Assembly: GCF_963675165.1 (NCBI RefSeq)
Contig: NC_087382.1
Span: 3,263,963-3,327,962, forward strand
DNA from: Halichondria panicea
Lineage: Eukaryota; Porifera; Demospongiae; Suberitida; Halichondriidae
DNA length: 64,000 bases
Direction: 5' to 3'
Below, piece after piece: positions 1-11,986 of this stretch (position 1 is its first letter; each line of letters opens with the position of its first letter). Under the pieces are notes generated by a model that saw only the letters and a program-made list of their open reading frames with translations, searched no databases and was not told the origin of the DNA. Both the position numbers and the translations under genes were made by a program.

Positions 1-47
<47 letters not shown>

Positions 48-60
48 CACCCCACACACA
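1..60. repeat. (CA)n microsatellite at window edge
   Basis: An almost pure CA run of about 45 bases followed by CA-rich sequence. It ends directly at the acceptor of the first exon and serves as that intron's 3' end. Confidence 0.9.
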
Positions 61-68
61 CACCCCAG

Positions 69-485
69 ACAGACACACTGGAAGCAAGACCTCCTTGTCA
101 TAGACTGCCCCCTCGAGGTTGTCACTGGAGATACTATAGAAGGAAGAATCTCCATCACCAGAAACAAAATATGGAGGAGACATCTTAAAATTGATGTTGA
201 GTACAAACACTTCAGTGGCAAGGCTCAGGAAACATCGGTAAAGTCATAATTTGTGCTTTTTGCTTTAATGGTGGCCTTGCATAATAATCACTTGTATGTC
301 TGTGTGAAGACATTTCTGCATTTATTCATCGCTCCATTTTGAGCTGTCTCTTATAGTGCATGTATCTCTGGCCAGGCCTAGATTAAGTGTGGCTGCGGTG
401 GCTTCTTTGCCTATACAATATAATTATGCCTTTCTGTTTTTTCTCGCAGGCCACCTACAACAAGAGTTTCAAGCTGTGGAGATAA
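69..485 (+). CDS. Protein arginine N-methyltransferase, C-terminal two exons (5' partial)
   Basis: Two exons, 69-237 and 450-485, joined in phase 0. The first reads QTHWKQDLLVID and continues with VVTGDTIEGRISI; the second reads ATYNKSFKLWR and stop. The THWKQ motif followed by a beta-barrel segment with a TG(D/E)xxxGxI pattern is the hallmark of the C-terminal barrel of type I PRMTs (PRMT1/6/8 group), which methylate arginines using S-adenosylmethionine. Donor gtaaag after 237 and acceptor ctcgcag before 450. The catalytic Rossmann domain and double-E loop lie upstream, outside the window, so the subtype cannot be fixed; the THWKQ variant alone is compatible with PRMT1, PRMT6 or PRMT8. Confidence 0.75.
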
Positions 486-1044
486 CAGGGAGGGACTGTG
501 ACATTTTAGAATAGTTTTGTCAGTGTGTTTGGTTGCATTCTATCCAGTATTAATTTATTTTACGCCTATTGTTTTTATACCATGCATGATCGTGTGCAAA
601 CCTCTTTTCATAAGACGTTCACACGTTCCATTCAACCTATGACTTAATGTGATGAATGAATCAGAAAAAACAGTGCAATAAGAAACGTTAAGTACAGTCA
701 TGACTGCATTTGATGAATGCAAGAATGTATGAATACACTCCTGATGAAGGTCATTGGCTGTAGGTCATGCATGATACGTAGTATTCTATGGTGGGGTGTT
801 TAATATATACCAAACGGTTCTACTATATAGTAGATCTAGTGTCGATTTGTCATCATTACAGTAACTAATCCATGACACATTTGCTAGTGTATATGCAAGG
901 TAATGATGCACTATTCATTGCCTTCCTAACAGACTAGCATGCATGTGGTTAGTTATGACATAGGCTGGACATGCAGGAACGCCCTACATATCATAAGATT
1001 TAGTGGGAGTCAATAATAGATAGATCTATCTGCATGAAGATCTG
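486..1044. other. Intergenic, nothing recognised
   Basis: AT-rich sequence between the PRMT stop and the first glycosyltransferase start. No reading frame, RNA gene or repeat could be supported. It must contain the PRMT 3' UTR and the promoter of the next gene. Confidence 0.5.
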
Positions 1045-3184
1045 ATGGCAGTAACAGTGTTGAAGAAACTCTATACTGCTGTGGTTCTTCTGGGTGTAGG
1101 TTTCATACTGGGCTGGACTACAGTAAGTGCCTATAGCAAGTTATCACACTCACTATAATTTATCTCTCTTCAAAATTAGATATAGCAGGGATTCAGTAGA
1201 AATGGAGCAGTATCCTAGAATTATAGAATCTAATATGCTCACCTAAATAATGCGTGTCTCTACAGACTATTAATTAATGGCAACAGAAGTCTTTATAATT
1301 ATATCTGCATGCATATAATGGCTTGAATGATTATCGTGACCTGTATCTAAGGGGCGGATTTGCAAACTTTTCGCGAAGTGTTAACTAACTGCATATACAT
1401 AACAAATAATTATGTCCATAGAAAAATCTGCGGCGGTGCATGGTGTGATTCAGCGGGTAGATCCTTTCGAAAGCAATTTAGCCGTACATTAATTTTCACT
1501 GACTTGTAGCTACCACATATGAATGGTATACTGTATAATTATAGGGGCTGTCTGGGATTATCCCGGTGAAGACTGTTGAAATTTCAGATTCACTATCGAA
1601 GCAATCACAAAGTCTCCTCACTCATCATGAGAGCAACACTACCGGTAACTCATCCCACTACTACAGAAGTATTGATAAAGAAGAGAGGAAAGTTTCAGCT
1701 TGGCTATCTAACGTAAATGACACAGTCACTCATGATTTATCAGAAGTATGTAACAATCACAGGTATGCAATTGACTTTTTAAAACCTCGTTTTTTGAATT
1801 GTACAAATCTCTTTAAGGGGAGTTCAATCGAGGTGAATAAAATTAAAGTTGGACATAGAACACGAAAGTGGCCAGTTCCATCAGATAATGACTTTTATCA
1901 CTATGCCTGTAATTGCGACTGGATAAAGAAAGAGTTGGACCCAGGTTACTATGTGTCTGAGCAAGAACAGCAATTTCCACTAGCATTTGCTTTAAGTGTA
2001 CATCAGTCACCTTATCAGATATTTCGGTTTCTCAAAGTCATCTATAGACCTCACAATTTGTACTGCATTCACTATGACAAAAAGTCCAGCGAACCATTCA
2101 AGAAGCTGATGGTCACCATTGCCGACTGTCTGCCCAATGTGATTGTGCCCAGCAAAATTGCCGATGTCATATGGGGCTGGCATACGATAGTCGATGCTCA
2201 GATGAATTGTATAGAAGATCTCTACAAGCTGCGACACACATTTCCTTGGAAGTATGCAATCACTCTGTGTGGGAAAGAAGTTCCTCTGAGAACTAATAGA
2301 GAAATGGTTCACACTTTGAGCAAGTTGAACGGTACCTCAGCTGTAGATGTGGAACAAAACAAGGAGTATGAATACGATTATTGGACATACGAACATTACT
2401 TGAAAAATGGATCCATTACTCAATCTGAACAAAGACTTGCACCCATACCATTTAATCTCACCATTTCCAAGAGCATGGCTTATTTTGGACTCTCAAAAAC
2501 CTTTGTTCAATTTCTGCTACACAGTGATATGGTCGCCAAGTTTCGGGGATTCATGGATCACACTAAGATACCGGACGAGCACTTTATAGCAACTCTATTC
2601 AATATGACAGGTATCAATAGTACAGTCTCATTTGTAATATAAATAGATGGTTATTTTCGAGCTGGTTTCGAGGATTGACCCCAGAAACACGAAAATTGGG
2701 GTATTGAAATTTCTCTGCTGTAGGGGCAATCCTAAAAAATAAAAGCCTCAGAATTTTTTAGTTTAATTTGGCAATCTGTGAAAGTTTAGTGCCTCGAAAT
2801 AACCTGCTATATGGTACCTTGCCAATGCAGAAAATTATGTTCTACAGCCATAGCTAACTATTGTTTTTCTTGTATGCAGGTGTACCTGGTGGAAAAAATG
2901 AAAATTACTCAATGCTAATACCCACCACCTCTTCGTATATATGGCTAGTTGATCTACAGCAAACATGGCAGAGATATTGCCATGGAAACAATGTACACAG
3001 CGTTTGTATCATATCCAGTGGCGACCTACATCGACTGGACTATATGTACGACCCTAAGAAAGATCACCAGACGTTCTTCCACAACAAGTTCTTCATTGAG
3101 AGTGATCGGGCGGTGATGGACTGTGCTGAGGAAGAGCTCCTCAGGAGAAACAGAGAAGAGTGTTTGACTGACATGTACAATTGA
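1045..3184 (+). CDS. GT14 core-2/I-branching N-acetylglucosaminyltransferase-like, copy 1
   Basis: Three exons: 1045-1122, 1545-2610 and 2880-3184, giving 482 residues. Exon 1 codes only for a signal-anchor (MAVTVLKKLYTAVVLLG...), typical of a Golgi type II protein, and ends in phase 0. Exon 2 holds the GT14 core: FPLAFALS, YCIHYDKK, WKYAITLCGKEVPLRTN, LNGTSAV, and near its end PDEHFIATLFN. Exon 3 begins GVPGG and includes SSGDLHRL and HNKFFIESD. GCNT1/GCNT2/GCNT3 enzymes transfer GlcNAc in beta-1,6 linkage to make branched O-glycans or I-antigen; they show the same order of blocks (CIHYD, ITLCG.D/E.PL, LNG, PDEH, GDL). Exact acceptor specificity cannot be read. A poly(A) signal AATAAA lies near 3319. 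Start chosen because exon 1 is conserved in copies 2 and 3. Confidence 0.85.
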
Positions 3185-3549
3185 TTTATTTTATACTCTT
3201 TTTTTAATTTTTTTTCTACAGCAAATACATGCTTGAGCTATGCTAAGCGAAAATTAATCTTGATGGACACACATGCTGATTGCAGTATAGATCAGACGAC
3301 GCGTGCACTCGCTGCCATGAATAAAAATCATGCAACTGTTATATTTGGAATGTCCTTGTAATTAAAGCTTTGCAGATGTGATGGGGTTTGCTCACGTTAC
3401 ATGTTGTGCATACCTCTGGTCAGAAGAAACCTCGAGGCTAAACCGCGGATTGACTCCGTTGCGCATGCATATATAATGCCCATTCTAAAGGACTTTAATT
3501 AATACTGCTGTAGGTGTTTTAATAACAAGCCAGTTATAAGTGAAATCTG

Positions 3550-5944
3550 ATGGCAGTGATAGTATTGCAGAAACTCTATACTGCTGTGGTTCTTCTGGGT
3601 GCAGGTTTTATACTGGGATGGACTACAGTAAGTTGCAATTGCATGCCATTGCTTAACAAAATAGCTAGCTAGCAAGCTTGCCATCGCACTAGAAGTAATG
3701 GCTGGTTTACGTCCCTAGCAGTTGAAGCTCTAGTTGCATTAAATGGTTATGGTTACAGTTAAAAATGGAGTTCTTTTGAAGAATCTGATGTATGCACATG
3801 TCCCTATGATTATTATATATACAGTCTATAAAATTATAGCAACATTCATGTTCATTTGCATGTGATCTGGTATAATTTGCTTTAGCTACTACGTTGACTT
3901 TTATAATGACCTTTGAATCCGGTTATGCTTTAACGAGCTATTCAATGATTACACGACCTTTGCATTCCTGCATGTAATTCAAGTTTCCCATGACATAAAG
4001 AATTGTGCCTCCTCCACTGCAGAGAATGTGTTTATAATGACTGCTGCATGACTGCATGACTGCATGACTGCATGACTGCATGACTGCATGACTGCATGTG
4101 TGCCATACGGTACATTGTGGAAGCAACACATGTCATACAGTGTACATAGGTTCATTGAAATTAGGCTATAATTATCGGTACTTAATTGTTTTGTAACCAA
4201 ATAAAGTCGAAAATAATAGTCTACCTCGTGACATGCATGACCAAGAGGCTGGATATTTCTTACTAGGAATTTAGCATTGAAAGTTGAAGTATGAATGGTT
4301 AAAATCACTGTAAATATAGGTGCTGCCTGGGCCTGCCCCAGTGAAGACTGCTAACATTTCAGAATCACTATCAAAACATTCACAAAGTCTCCTCGCTCAT
4401 CATGAGAGCAGCACTAACTCATCTCACTACAAAAGTATTGATAAAGAAGAAAGGAGAGTTTCAGCTTGGCTATCTAAACTAAAGGACACTCATGATTTAT
4501 ATTTATCAGAAGTGTGTAACAGTCACAGGTATGCAATTGACTCTTTAAGACCTCGTTTTTTGAATTGTACAAATCTCTTCAAGGGGAGTTCAATCGAGGT
4601 GCATAAAGTAAAATTTGGTCAAAAAAAACAAAAGTGGCCAATTCCATCAGATAATGAGTTTTATCGCTATGCCAGCAGTTGTGACTGGATAAAGAAAGAG
4701 TTGGACCCAGGTTATTATGTGTCTGAGCAAGAACGGCAATTTCCACTAGCATTTGCTCTAAATGTTTATCAGTCACCTTATCAAATATTTCGGTTTCTCA
4801 AAGTCATCTATAGACGTCACAATTTGTACTGCATTCACTACGACAAAAAGTCCATCGAACCATTCCAGAAGCTGATGGTCACCATTGCCGACTGTCTGCC
4901 CAATGTGATTGTGCCCAGCAAAATTGCCGATGTCATATGGGGCTGGCATACGATAGTCGATGCTCAGATGAATTGTATGGAAGATCTCTACAAGCTGCGA
5001 TACAAATTTCCTTGGAAGTATGCAATCACTCTGTGTGGGAAAGAAGTTCCCCTGAGAACTAATAGAGAAATGGTTCACACTTTAAGCAAGTTGAACGGCA
5101 CTTCAGCTATAGATGTGGAACAAAACAAGGAGTATGAATACGATTATTGGACATACGAACATTACTTGAAAAATAGAATCGTGACTCAGTCTGAACAAAG
5201 ACTTGCACCCATACCATTTAATCTAACTATTTCCAAGAGCATGGCTTATTTTGGACTCTCAAAAACCTTTGTTCAATTTCTGCTACACAGTGATATGGTC
5301 GCCGAGTTTCGAAGATTCATGGATCACACTAAGATACCGGACGAGCACTTTATAGCCACTCTATTCAATATGACAGGTATCGGTAGTACAGTCTCATGTG
5401 TAATATGGTTATTTTCGAGCCGGTTTCGAGGATTGACCCCAGAAACACGAAAATTGGGGTATTGAAACTTCTCTGCTTGTAGGGGTAATCCTAAAAAATA
5501 AAAGCCTCAGAATGTTTTAGTTTAATTTGGCAATCTGCGAAAGTTTAGTGCCTCGAAAATAACCTGCTATATGGTACCTTGCCAATGCAGAAAATTATGT
5601 TCTACAGCCAGAGCTAACTATTGTTTTTCTTGTATGCAGGTGTACCTGGTGGAAAAAATGAAAATTACTCAATGCTAATACCCACCACCTCTTCGTATAT
5701 ATGGCTAGTTGATGTACAGCAAACATGGCAGAGATATTGCCATGGAAACAATGTACACAGTGTTTGTATCGTATCCAGTGGCGACCTAAATCGACTGGAC
5801 TATATGTACGACCCTAAGAAAGATCATCAGACTTTCTTCCACAACAAGTTCTTCATTGAGAGTGATCGGGCGGTGATGGACTGTGCTGAGGAAGAGCTCC
5901 TCAGGAGAAACAGAGAAGAGTGTTTGACTGACATGTACAATTGA
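3550..5944 (+). CDS. GT14 core-2/I-branching N-acetylglucosaminyltransferase-like, copy 2
   Basis: Exons 3550-3627, 4320-5376 and 5640-5944 give 479 residues, in frame throughout. Same architecture as copy 1: anchor exon MAVIVLQKLYTAVVLLG, core exon with YCIHYDKKS, ITLCGKEVPLRTN and PDEHFIATLF, last exon GVPGGKNENYS to DMYN. Upstream sequence, both introns and the 3' flank are also closely similar to copies 1 and 3, so this is a recent tandem duplication of the whole gene. Intron 1 contains an 8-bp tandem repeat. A poly(A) signal lies near 6066. Predicted Golgi type II enzyme; specificity unknown. Confidence 0.85.
4037..4099. repeat. 8-bp tandem repeat (ATGACTGC)n
   Basis: About seven copies of an 8-bp unit inside intron 1 of GT14 copy 2. 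The matching intron of copy 3 has only one unit near 6805, so the array expanded after duplication. Confidence 0.9.
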
Positions 5945-6291
5945 TTTATTTTATACTCTTTTTTTAATTTTTTTTCTACAGCAAGTACATGCATGAGCTA
6001 TGCTAAGCGAAAATTAATCTTGATTGCAGTATATATAGATCAGACGACACGTGCACTCGCTGCCATGAATAAAAATCATGCAACTGTGGAATGTCCTTGT
6101 AATTAAAACTTTTTGGGCTTTGCAGATGTGATGGGTTTGCCAACGTTACATGTTGTGCATACCTCTGGTCAGAAGAAACCTCGAGGCTAAACCGCGGATT
6201 GACTCCGTGCATGCATAATGCCCATTCTAAAGGACTTTAATTAATACTACTGTAGGTGTTTTAATAACAAGCCAGTTATAAGTGAAATCTG

Positions 6292-8518
6292 ATGGTAGTG
6301 ATAGTATTGCAGAAACTATATACTGCTGTGGTTCTTCTGGGTGCAGGTTTCATACTGGGATGGACTACAGTGTCAGTAAGTTGCAATTGCATGCCATTGC
6401 TTAACAAAATAGCTAGCTAGCAAGCTTGCCATCGCACTAGAAGTAATGGCTGGTTTATGTCCCTAGCAGTTGAAGCTCTAGTTACATTAAATGGTTATAG
6501 TTACAGTTAAAAATGGAGTTCTTTTGAAGAATCTGATGTATGCACATGTCCCTATGATTATTATACAGTCTATAAAATTATAGCAACATTTATGTTCATT
6601 TGCATGTGATCTGGTATAATTTGCTTTAGCTACGTACTACGTTGACTTTTATAATGATCTTTGAATCCAGTTATGCTTTAAAGAGCTATTCAATGATTAC
6701 ACGACCTTTGCATCCCTGCATGTAATTCAAGCTTCCCTGCATGTAATTCAAGCTTCCCATAACAGAAAGAATTGTGCCTCCTCCACTGCATAGAATGCGT
6801 TTATAATAACTGCATGTGTGCCATACGGTACATTGTGGAAGCAACACATGTCATACAGTGTACATAGGTTCATTGAAATTAGGCTATAATTATCGGTACT
6901 TGTTTTGTAACCAAAAATAATAGTCTACCTTGTGACATGCATGACCAAGAGGCTGGATATTTCTTACTTGGAATTTAGCATTGAAAGTTGAAGTATGAAT
7001 GGTTAAATCACTGTAAATATAGGTGCTGCCTGGACCTGCCCCAGTGAAGACTGCTAACATTTCAGATTCACTATCAAAACAATCACAAAGTCTCCTCACT
7101 CATCATGAGAGCACTAACTCATCTCACTACAAAAGTATTGATAAAGAAGAAAGGACAGTTTCAGCTTGGCTATCTAAACTAAAGGACACTCATGATTTAT
7201 CAGAAGTGTGTAACAGTCACAGGTATGCAATTGACTCTTTAAGACCTCGTTTTTTGAATTGTACAAATCTCTTCAAGGGGAGTTCAATCGAAGTGCATAA
7301 AGTAAAATTTGGTCATAAAAAACAAAAGTGGCCAGTTCCGTCAAATCATGAATTTTATCGCTATGCCAGCAGTTGTGACTGGATAAAGAAAGAGTTGGAC
7401 CCAGGTTATTATGTGTCTGAGCAAGAACGGCAATTTCCACTAGCATTTGCTCTAAGTGTTTATCAGACACCTTATCAGATATTTCGGTTTCTCAAAGTCA
7501 TCTATAGACCTCAAAATTTGTACTGCATTCACTACGACAAAAAGTCCAGCGAATCATTCAAGAAGCTGATGGTCACCATTGCTGACTGTCTGCCCAATGT
7601 GATTGTACCCAGCAAAATTGCCGATGTCATATGGGGCTGGCATACGATGTTGTCGATGCTCAGATGAATTGTATAGAAGATCTCTACAAGCTGCAACACA
7701 CATTTCCTTGGAAGTATGCAATCACTCTGTGTGGGAAAGAAGTTCCTCTGAGAACTAATAGAGAAATGGTTCACACTTTGAGCAAGTTGAACGGTACTTC
7801 AGCTGTAGAGGTGAAACAAAACAACGAGTTTGAATACGATTATTGGACATATGAACATTACTTGAAAAATAGAATCGTGACTCAGTCTGAACAAAGACTT
7901 GCACCCATACCATTTAATCTCACTATTTCCAAGAGTATGGCTTATTTTGGACTCTCAGAAGCCTTTGTTCAATTCCTGCTACACAGTGATATGGCTGACA
8001 GGTTTCGAAGATTCATGGATCACACCATGATACCGGACGAGCACTTTATAGCCACTCTATTCAATACGACAGGTAGATATATCGGTACCGTAGTCATGCA
8101 GTCTCATATACACATATAACATACATGTATATATACCTTGCCAATAGCTATAGCCAGACATTTCTGTTTTACCAGCTAGCTATTAAACTTATTTTTCTCG
8201 TGTAAATTATATGCAGGTGTACCTGGTTGAAAAAATGAAAATTACTCAATGCTAATACCTACCACCTCTTCGTATATATGGCTAGATGTACAGCAAACAT
8301 GGCAGAGATATTGCCATGGAAACAATGTACATAGTATTTGTATCGTATCCAGTGGCGACCTACATCGACTGGACTATATGTACGACCCTAAGAAAGATCA
8401 CCAGACGTTCTTCCACAACAAGTTCTTCATTGAGAGTGATCGGGCGGTGATGGACTGTGCTGAGGAAGAGCTCCTCAGGAGAAACAGAGAAGAGTGTTTG
8501 AGAGACATGTACAATTGA
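6292..8518 (+). pseudogene. GT14 glycosyltransferase-like, copy 3, broken
   Basis: Exons at 6292-6375 (or ending 6369), 7023-8072 and 8217-8518 match copies 1 and 2. Two lesions are visible. In exon 2, near 7648-7652, the block reading ACGATAGTCGATG in copies 1, 2 and 4 reads ACGATGTTGTCGATG, a net 2-base insertion that shifts frame in the middle of the catalytic core. In exon 3 the conserved GVPGGK start has become GVPG followed by TGA at 8228-8230 (GGA to TGA). Splice sites and the rest remain intact, so inactivation looks recent. A sequencing error could explain one lesion but hardly both. Confidence 0.8.
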
Positions 8519-8912
8519 TTTAATTTTAATTTTAATTTTTTGTAGTACTCGAGCTTGAACAATGCATATTATATAAACTATAATTTTTCTGTGTAATTAA
8601 TTAATCACTTTTAAGTTATTTCTACAGCCTGTATAATGTAAAGCATAATCATTAGCTAGTCCCAACACTCTACTGGCATGTTGTATATGAGCAATAACTG
8701 TGGCCATGGTGATTACTCAGTGCATAGTCTCATACAATAGTACTTGTAAAATAATTATAGGAGATATTTGCATTGTTCACTGAAACATTCAACAAAGACT
8801 TGAGTACATATCTGTTAATCGAATATTAATCTTGATGGACACACACATACAATTAATTATAGATCAGACATGCACTGTCAGGAATAAAAATCAACTGTTG
8901 TTTGAGTTATTA
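8519..8912. other. Intergenic 3' flank
   Basis: AT-rich tail between GT14 copy 3 (+) and the DAPP1-like gene (-), which end towards each other. Contains a + strand AATAAA near 8884 in the same context as those after copies 1 and 2. No gene seen. Confidence 0.5.
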
Positions 8913-11684
8913 CTAATTTGGGGTTGATCCTTGTAATACTTGTTTCTCGGTCGTATCAGTAGAACTTCTTTTCCTGGCTTCTTGTAGCTCATTCTGTAAG
9001 TGTGACAGTGCATGTATGTGTGCAGGAAGGAATGTATATTTGAGGAGTTGCGTGTGTACTGGGGTCACAAACGTGTGTGTGCGGATTGTTAAGAGAATAT
9101 ACTTCGTTCGTTCAATTGGTTTACTGATCATTACAGTCAATGTGCACTGTAGTACTCGAGCTTGAACAATGCATATATAATGTACTATAATTTATACACA
9201 CGCCTGTATAATTATATGAACATGTACATTATTTTGTCCGACCATGTATGCATATAGCTTTTTGCACAAAATGAATCTTACCAGTTTAAAGTCGAGCACA
9301 TGTATCCACTCGTCTCTGACAGTGGGATTAGGTGCTTGAATGAAGAACGTTCGAGAAGGAAGGACCAATCTGTGAGGGTTTGTGTGTGTGTGTGTGTGTG
9401 TGTGTGGGCGTGGGTGTAGGTGTGTGTATACCTGAATGCATTTGTTTTCCTATGAATGGGATGTAAGTCGCACGCCTTCACTTCAGTAACTTCTCGAAGG
9501 TTGATGACCCGAATCGGTTGTTTATCCTACATGTTTGAAATGTGAGTCACCACTGCACGAGTGTCGGAGTGAATAATCAACTTACACTGTCTCTAGAAAA
9601 GTATCGAAGCTCTTCATTCTTCAGAACAAACCATCTTCGTTTCCAAGTCTATATAAAGTAACCTATAATTAAGCTGTCATAATTATATATGGTTCCAACC
9701 TACCTTAACAACATTTCCCAACTTGACTAGGTAGCCTTCTTTTGACACTAACTGCATGTGTGTTTATGATTAAAAAGTCTTTGTCAAATTATCGCCCCAA
9801 GGCTTTTGTAAGAGTACACTTAACATGTGCTTTTGTGTGCAGACAGTGTTTACATTGTGGCATTCTTCCCAACACCAACCACTTGATAATGTCAACAATA
9901 ACTCACCGAGTATGTTTTAGCTTCTGTATTAGCAGCTATTTCTTCGCTGATTCTTCTCTCTGGAATGAAATGCTCTGTAACGTTACTATAATCATGCATC
10001 TCATCTACGTCTCTCGGATACGGGTGTTTGAAAACAATAAGATGTCCTGTAAGGATATAGAACATCCATAATTATGCATCTTTTGTCTTATTTATATGTG
10101 CTCCATAGGTATACAAGCATATCCATGCAGTAGAGGAAACCAGTTGATCAACAAAGAGGTAATATTGTGTATCCTGAAAGAAAATTCAAAGAGTTACATT
10201 TTCATTTGTGTAAACTGATCTCAGCCTGGCTAGAGCTTTGACGAAATTCCCATAGCAAATCATGGAGTTCCTGGCATACAATTGCATGGACAACGCAAAT
10301 GGAACGGGTTGTATTCTACAGCTGTCGTCCATTAAGGGTGCTTGTAACCACTGAATACAAACAATGACAGACAATAACCACCTTCCTCAAGTGTTACTGT
10401 GAAACCTATCTATATAGTGGTCACCCTCCTTGCATGGGCTGTATTATAGAGGGTGGCCTGCTAACACAGGTCCAAACACATGCTATGGAGAGACTTTGGG
10501 GCCCATTAACCTGGCTGTATTATAGAGGGTGGCCTGCTAACACAGGTCCAAACACATGCTATGGAGACTTTGAGGCCCATTAACCTGGCTGTATTATAGA
10601 GGGTGGCCTGCTAACACAGGTCCAAACACATGCTATGGAGAGACTTTGGGGCCCATTAACCTGGCTGTATTATAGAGGGTGGCCTGCTAACACAGGTCCA
10701 AACACATGCTATGGAGAGACTTTGGGGCCCATTAACCTGGCTGTATTATAGAGGGTGGCCTGCTAATACAGGTCCAATGCTATGTATATATATAATTATA
10801 TATGGACTGCTTATAGTTATTATTTCACCATTCCCACAAACAACGGCTCTAAATTAATTTTTTAGCTATAGTTAATTAATGAGAATGAGTGTACCTGTTT
10901 CGTCCCCAATAAGAGGGTAATTCCTAAAGTGCTGGAGAAATGATTCGAGGTCAGAGAAAGTTTCTTGTCCAAAAACGAGGCTTCCTTTATGTACATTTAT
11001 TCTGAAGTGTTTCACAGAATGTGCAGATCTGAGCGAGATTGATGAACAATTGAAAGTTTATGATACTTGTTTATCACTTAATAAATGTTATGAAAACAAA
11101 GCATCTAACAACACACGGTAATTTATTATCACACTTGGACACACAAAGCTTTTGCAAAGTACAGATATACCATACACATCTCTTAGATTAATTGACACAT
11201 TAATTTTACTGCATGCATGGGCACGGCCTCCTATATCCAGGCCTAGAAAAAAAATAGCAGTCTATAGGAGTGAGGACAAGGGCCTAGTTACACTTCACCT
11301 TATATCGAGTGAGTACCCCTCCACCACTTGACCACCCTTCATTTTGGGACGGAGTAGATACACACCCTCTTCTGAATTTCCCAGCTCAGCCTCGGCGTGA
11401 TGTCTTATCAAGTTAGGATGAAACCATCTGAACACAAATAGTGAACACCCACACACTCAGTCTACACATACAGGGTACAGTGGCTACAGTATCTAGGCAG
11501 TAGCTACTATAGCAACTCACGGAATATCAAGCATGTTGAATTTGGTAGTGCTGGCCATGGGGCTCCAGCCTGTACCTGTACCACCTGCAGAGCTATCACT
11601 GACTTCAGAATCGGTTGTTCGTTGCCTCCTGACAATAATCTGTGAGGACTCTTGTTTCATGAGCTCTTCCACGGCCTGCGCCAT
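8913..11684 (-). CDS. DAPP1: DAPP1-like SH2 and PH domain adaptor
   Basis: Nine exons on the minus strand: 11684-11521, 11427-11299, 11028-10895, 10046-9907, 9751-9704, 9648-9586, 9526-9432, 9369-9282, 8993-8913; every junction is GT-AG, phases fit, total 313 residues. The SH2 domain (about residues 55-150) shows PWFHPNLIRHHAEAEL, GVYLLRP, SVKHFRI, FSDLESFLQHF and PLIGDETG, then FKHPYPRDVDEMHDYSNV. The PH domain (about 195-290) shows KEGYLVKLGNVVKTWKRRWF, ELRYFSRDS, PIRVINLREV, RTFFIQAP and DEWIHVL. DAPP1/Bam32 is a cytosolic adaptor that binds PI(3,4)P2/PI(3,4,5)P3 through PH and phosphotyrosine through SH2; the KxxxxKxWKxRWF stretch suits 3-phosphoinositide binding. The linker tyrosine in MHDYSNV sits where DAPP1 has its phosphorylated tyrosine (inference). 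Intron 3 holds a 76-bp minisatellite. Confidence 0.88.
10437..10783. repeat. 76-bp minisatellite, about five copies, in DAPP1-like intron 3
   Basis: Unit starts GGCTGTATTATAGAGGGTGG and ends GGGGCCCATTAACCT; four near-identical full units and a partial fifth. One unit lacks four bases (GAGA). The same unit occurs at 17187-17355 inside a cyclin-Y intron, and a degenerate single unit lies near 56545-56640. Confidence 0.9.
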
Positions 11685-11801
11685 CACTACTCAGCTAAAC
11701 CAGAGATAAACTACTAATCTATGGCTACTATAATCTATGCTATAATGTACTACTGATAATACTAGCTACGTTCTACGTATCTGTACATTTTAGCTAAGCG
11801 A

Positions 11802-11845
11802 CGAGCCACGCCTCCAGATCCTAAGAGAAGTGGAGGCGTGGCTCG
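11802..11845. repeat. Short perfect hairpin between divergent genes
   Basis: Arms CGAGCCACGCCTCCA (11802-11816) and its exact reverse complement (11831-11845) enclose a 14-base loop. It lies in the 300-bp gap between the starts of the DAPP1-like gene (-) and GT14 copy 4 (+). It may be a foldback mini-element or a regulatory palindrome. Confidence 0.8.
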
Positions 11846-11986
11846 TATCCATCTCTGATAGTGCACTACCTTGCCCGGCCCCGGCCCTAATGCCCTAGCC
11901 GGCCGTATCCTTGAGAAAGACCAGACAAGAAGGTCTTTATGTGTAGCTAGATATATATAGATCTAGGTAGCTGCTATCTATCTAAA

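Noticed and set aside
2007-2312. 101-residue minus-strand frame conserved in all GT14 copies
   Set aside because: Antisense shadow of the conserved catalytic exon; conservation follows from the sense strand.
4037-4099. CRISPR-like array
   Set aside because: Head-to-tail 8-bp units without spacers in an animal intron.
10186-10374. 62-residue minus-strand frame between DAPP1-like exons 3 and 4
   Set aside because: I first tested it as a divergent PH exon, but the true exons 4-9 join in phase and contain the complete PH domain; this frame lies in intron 3.
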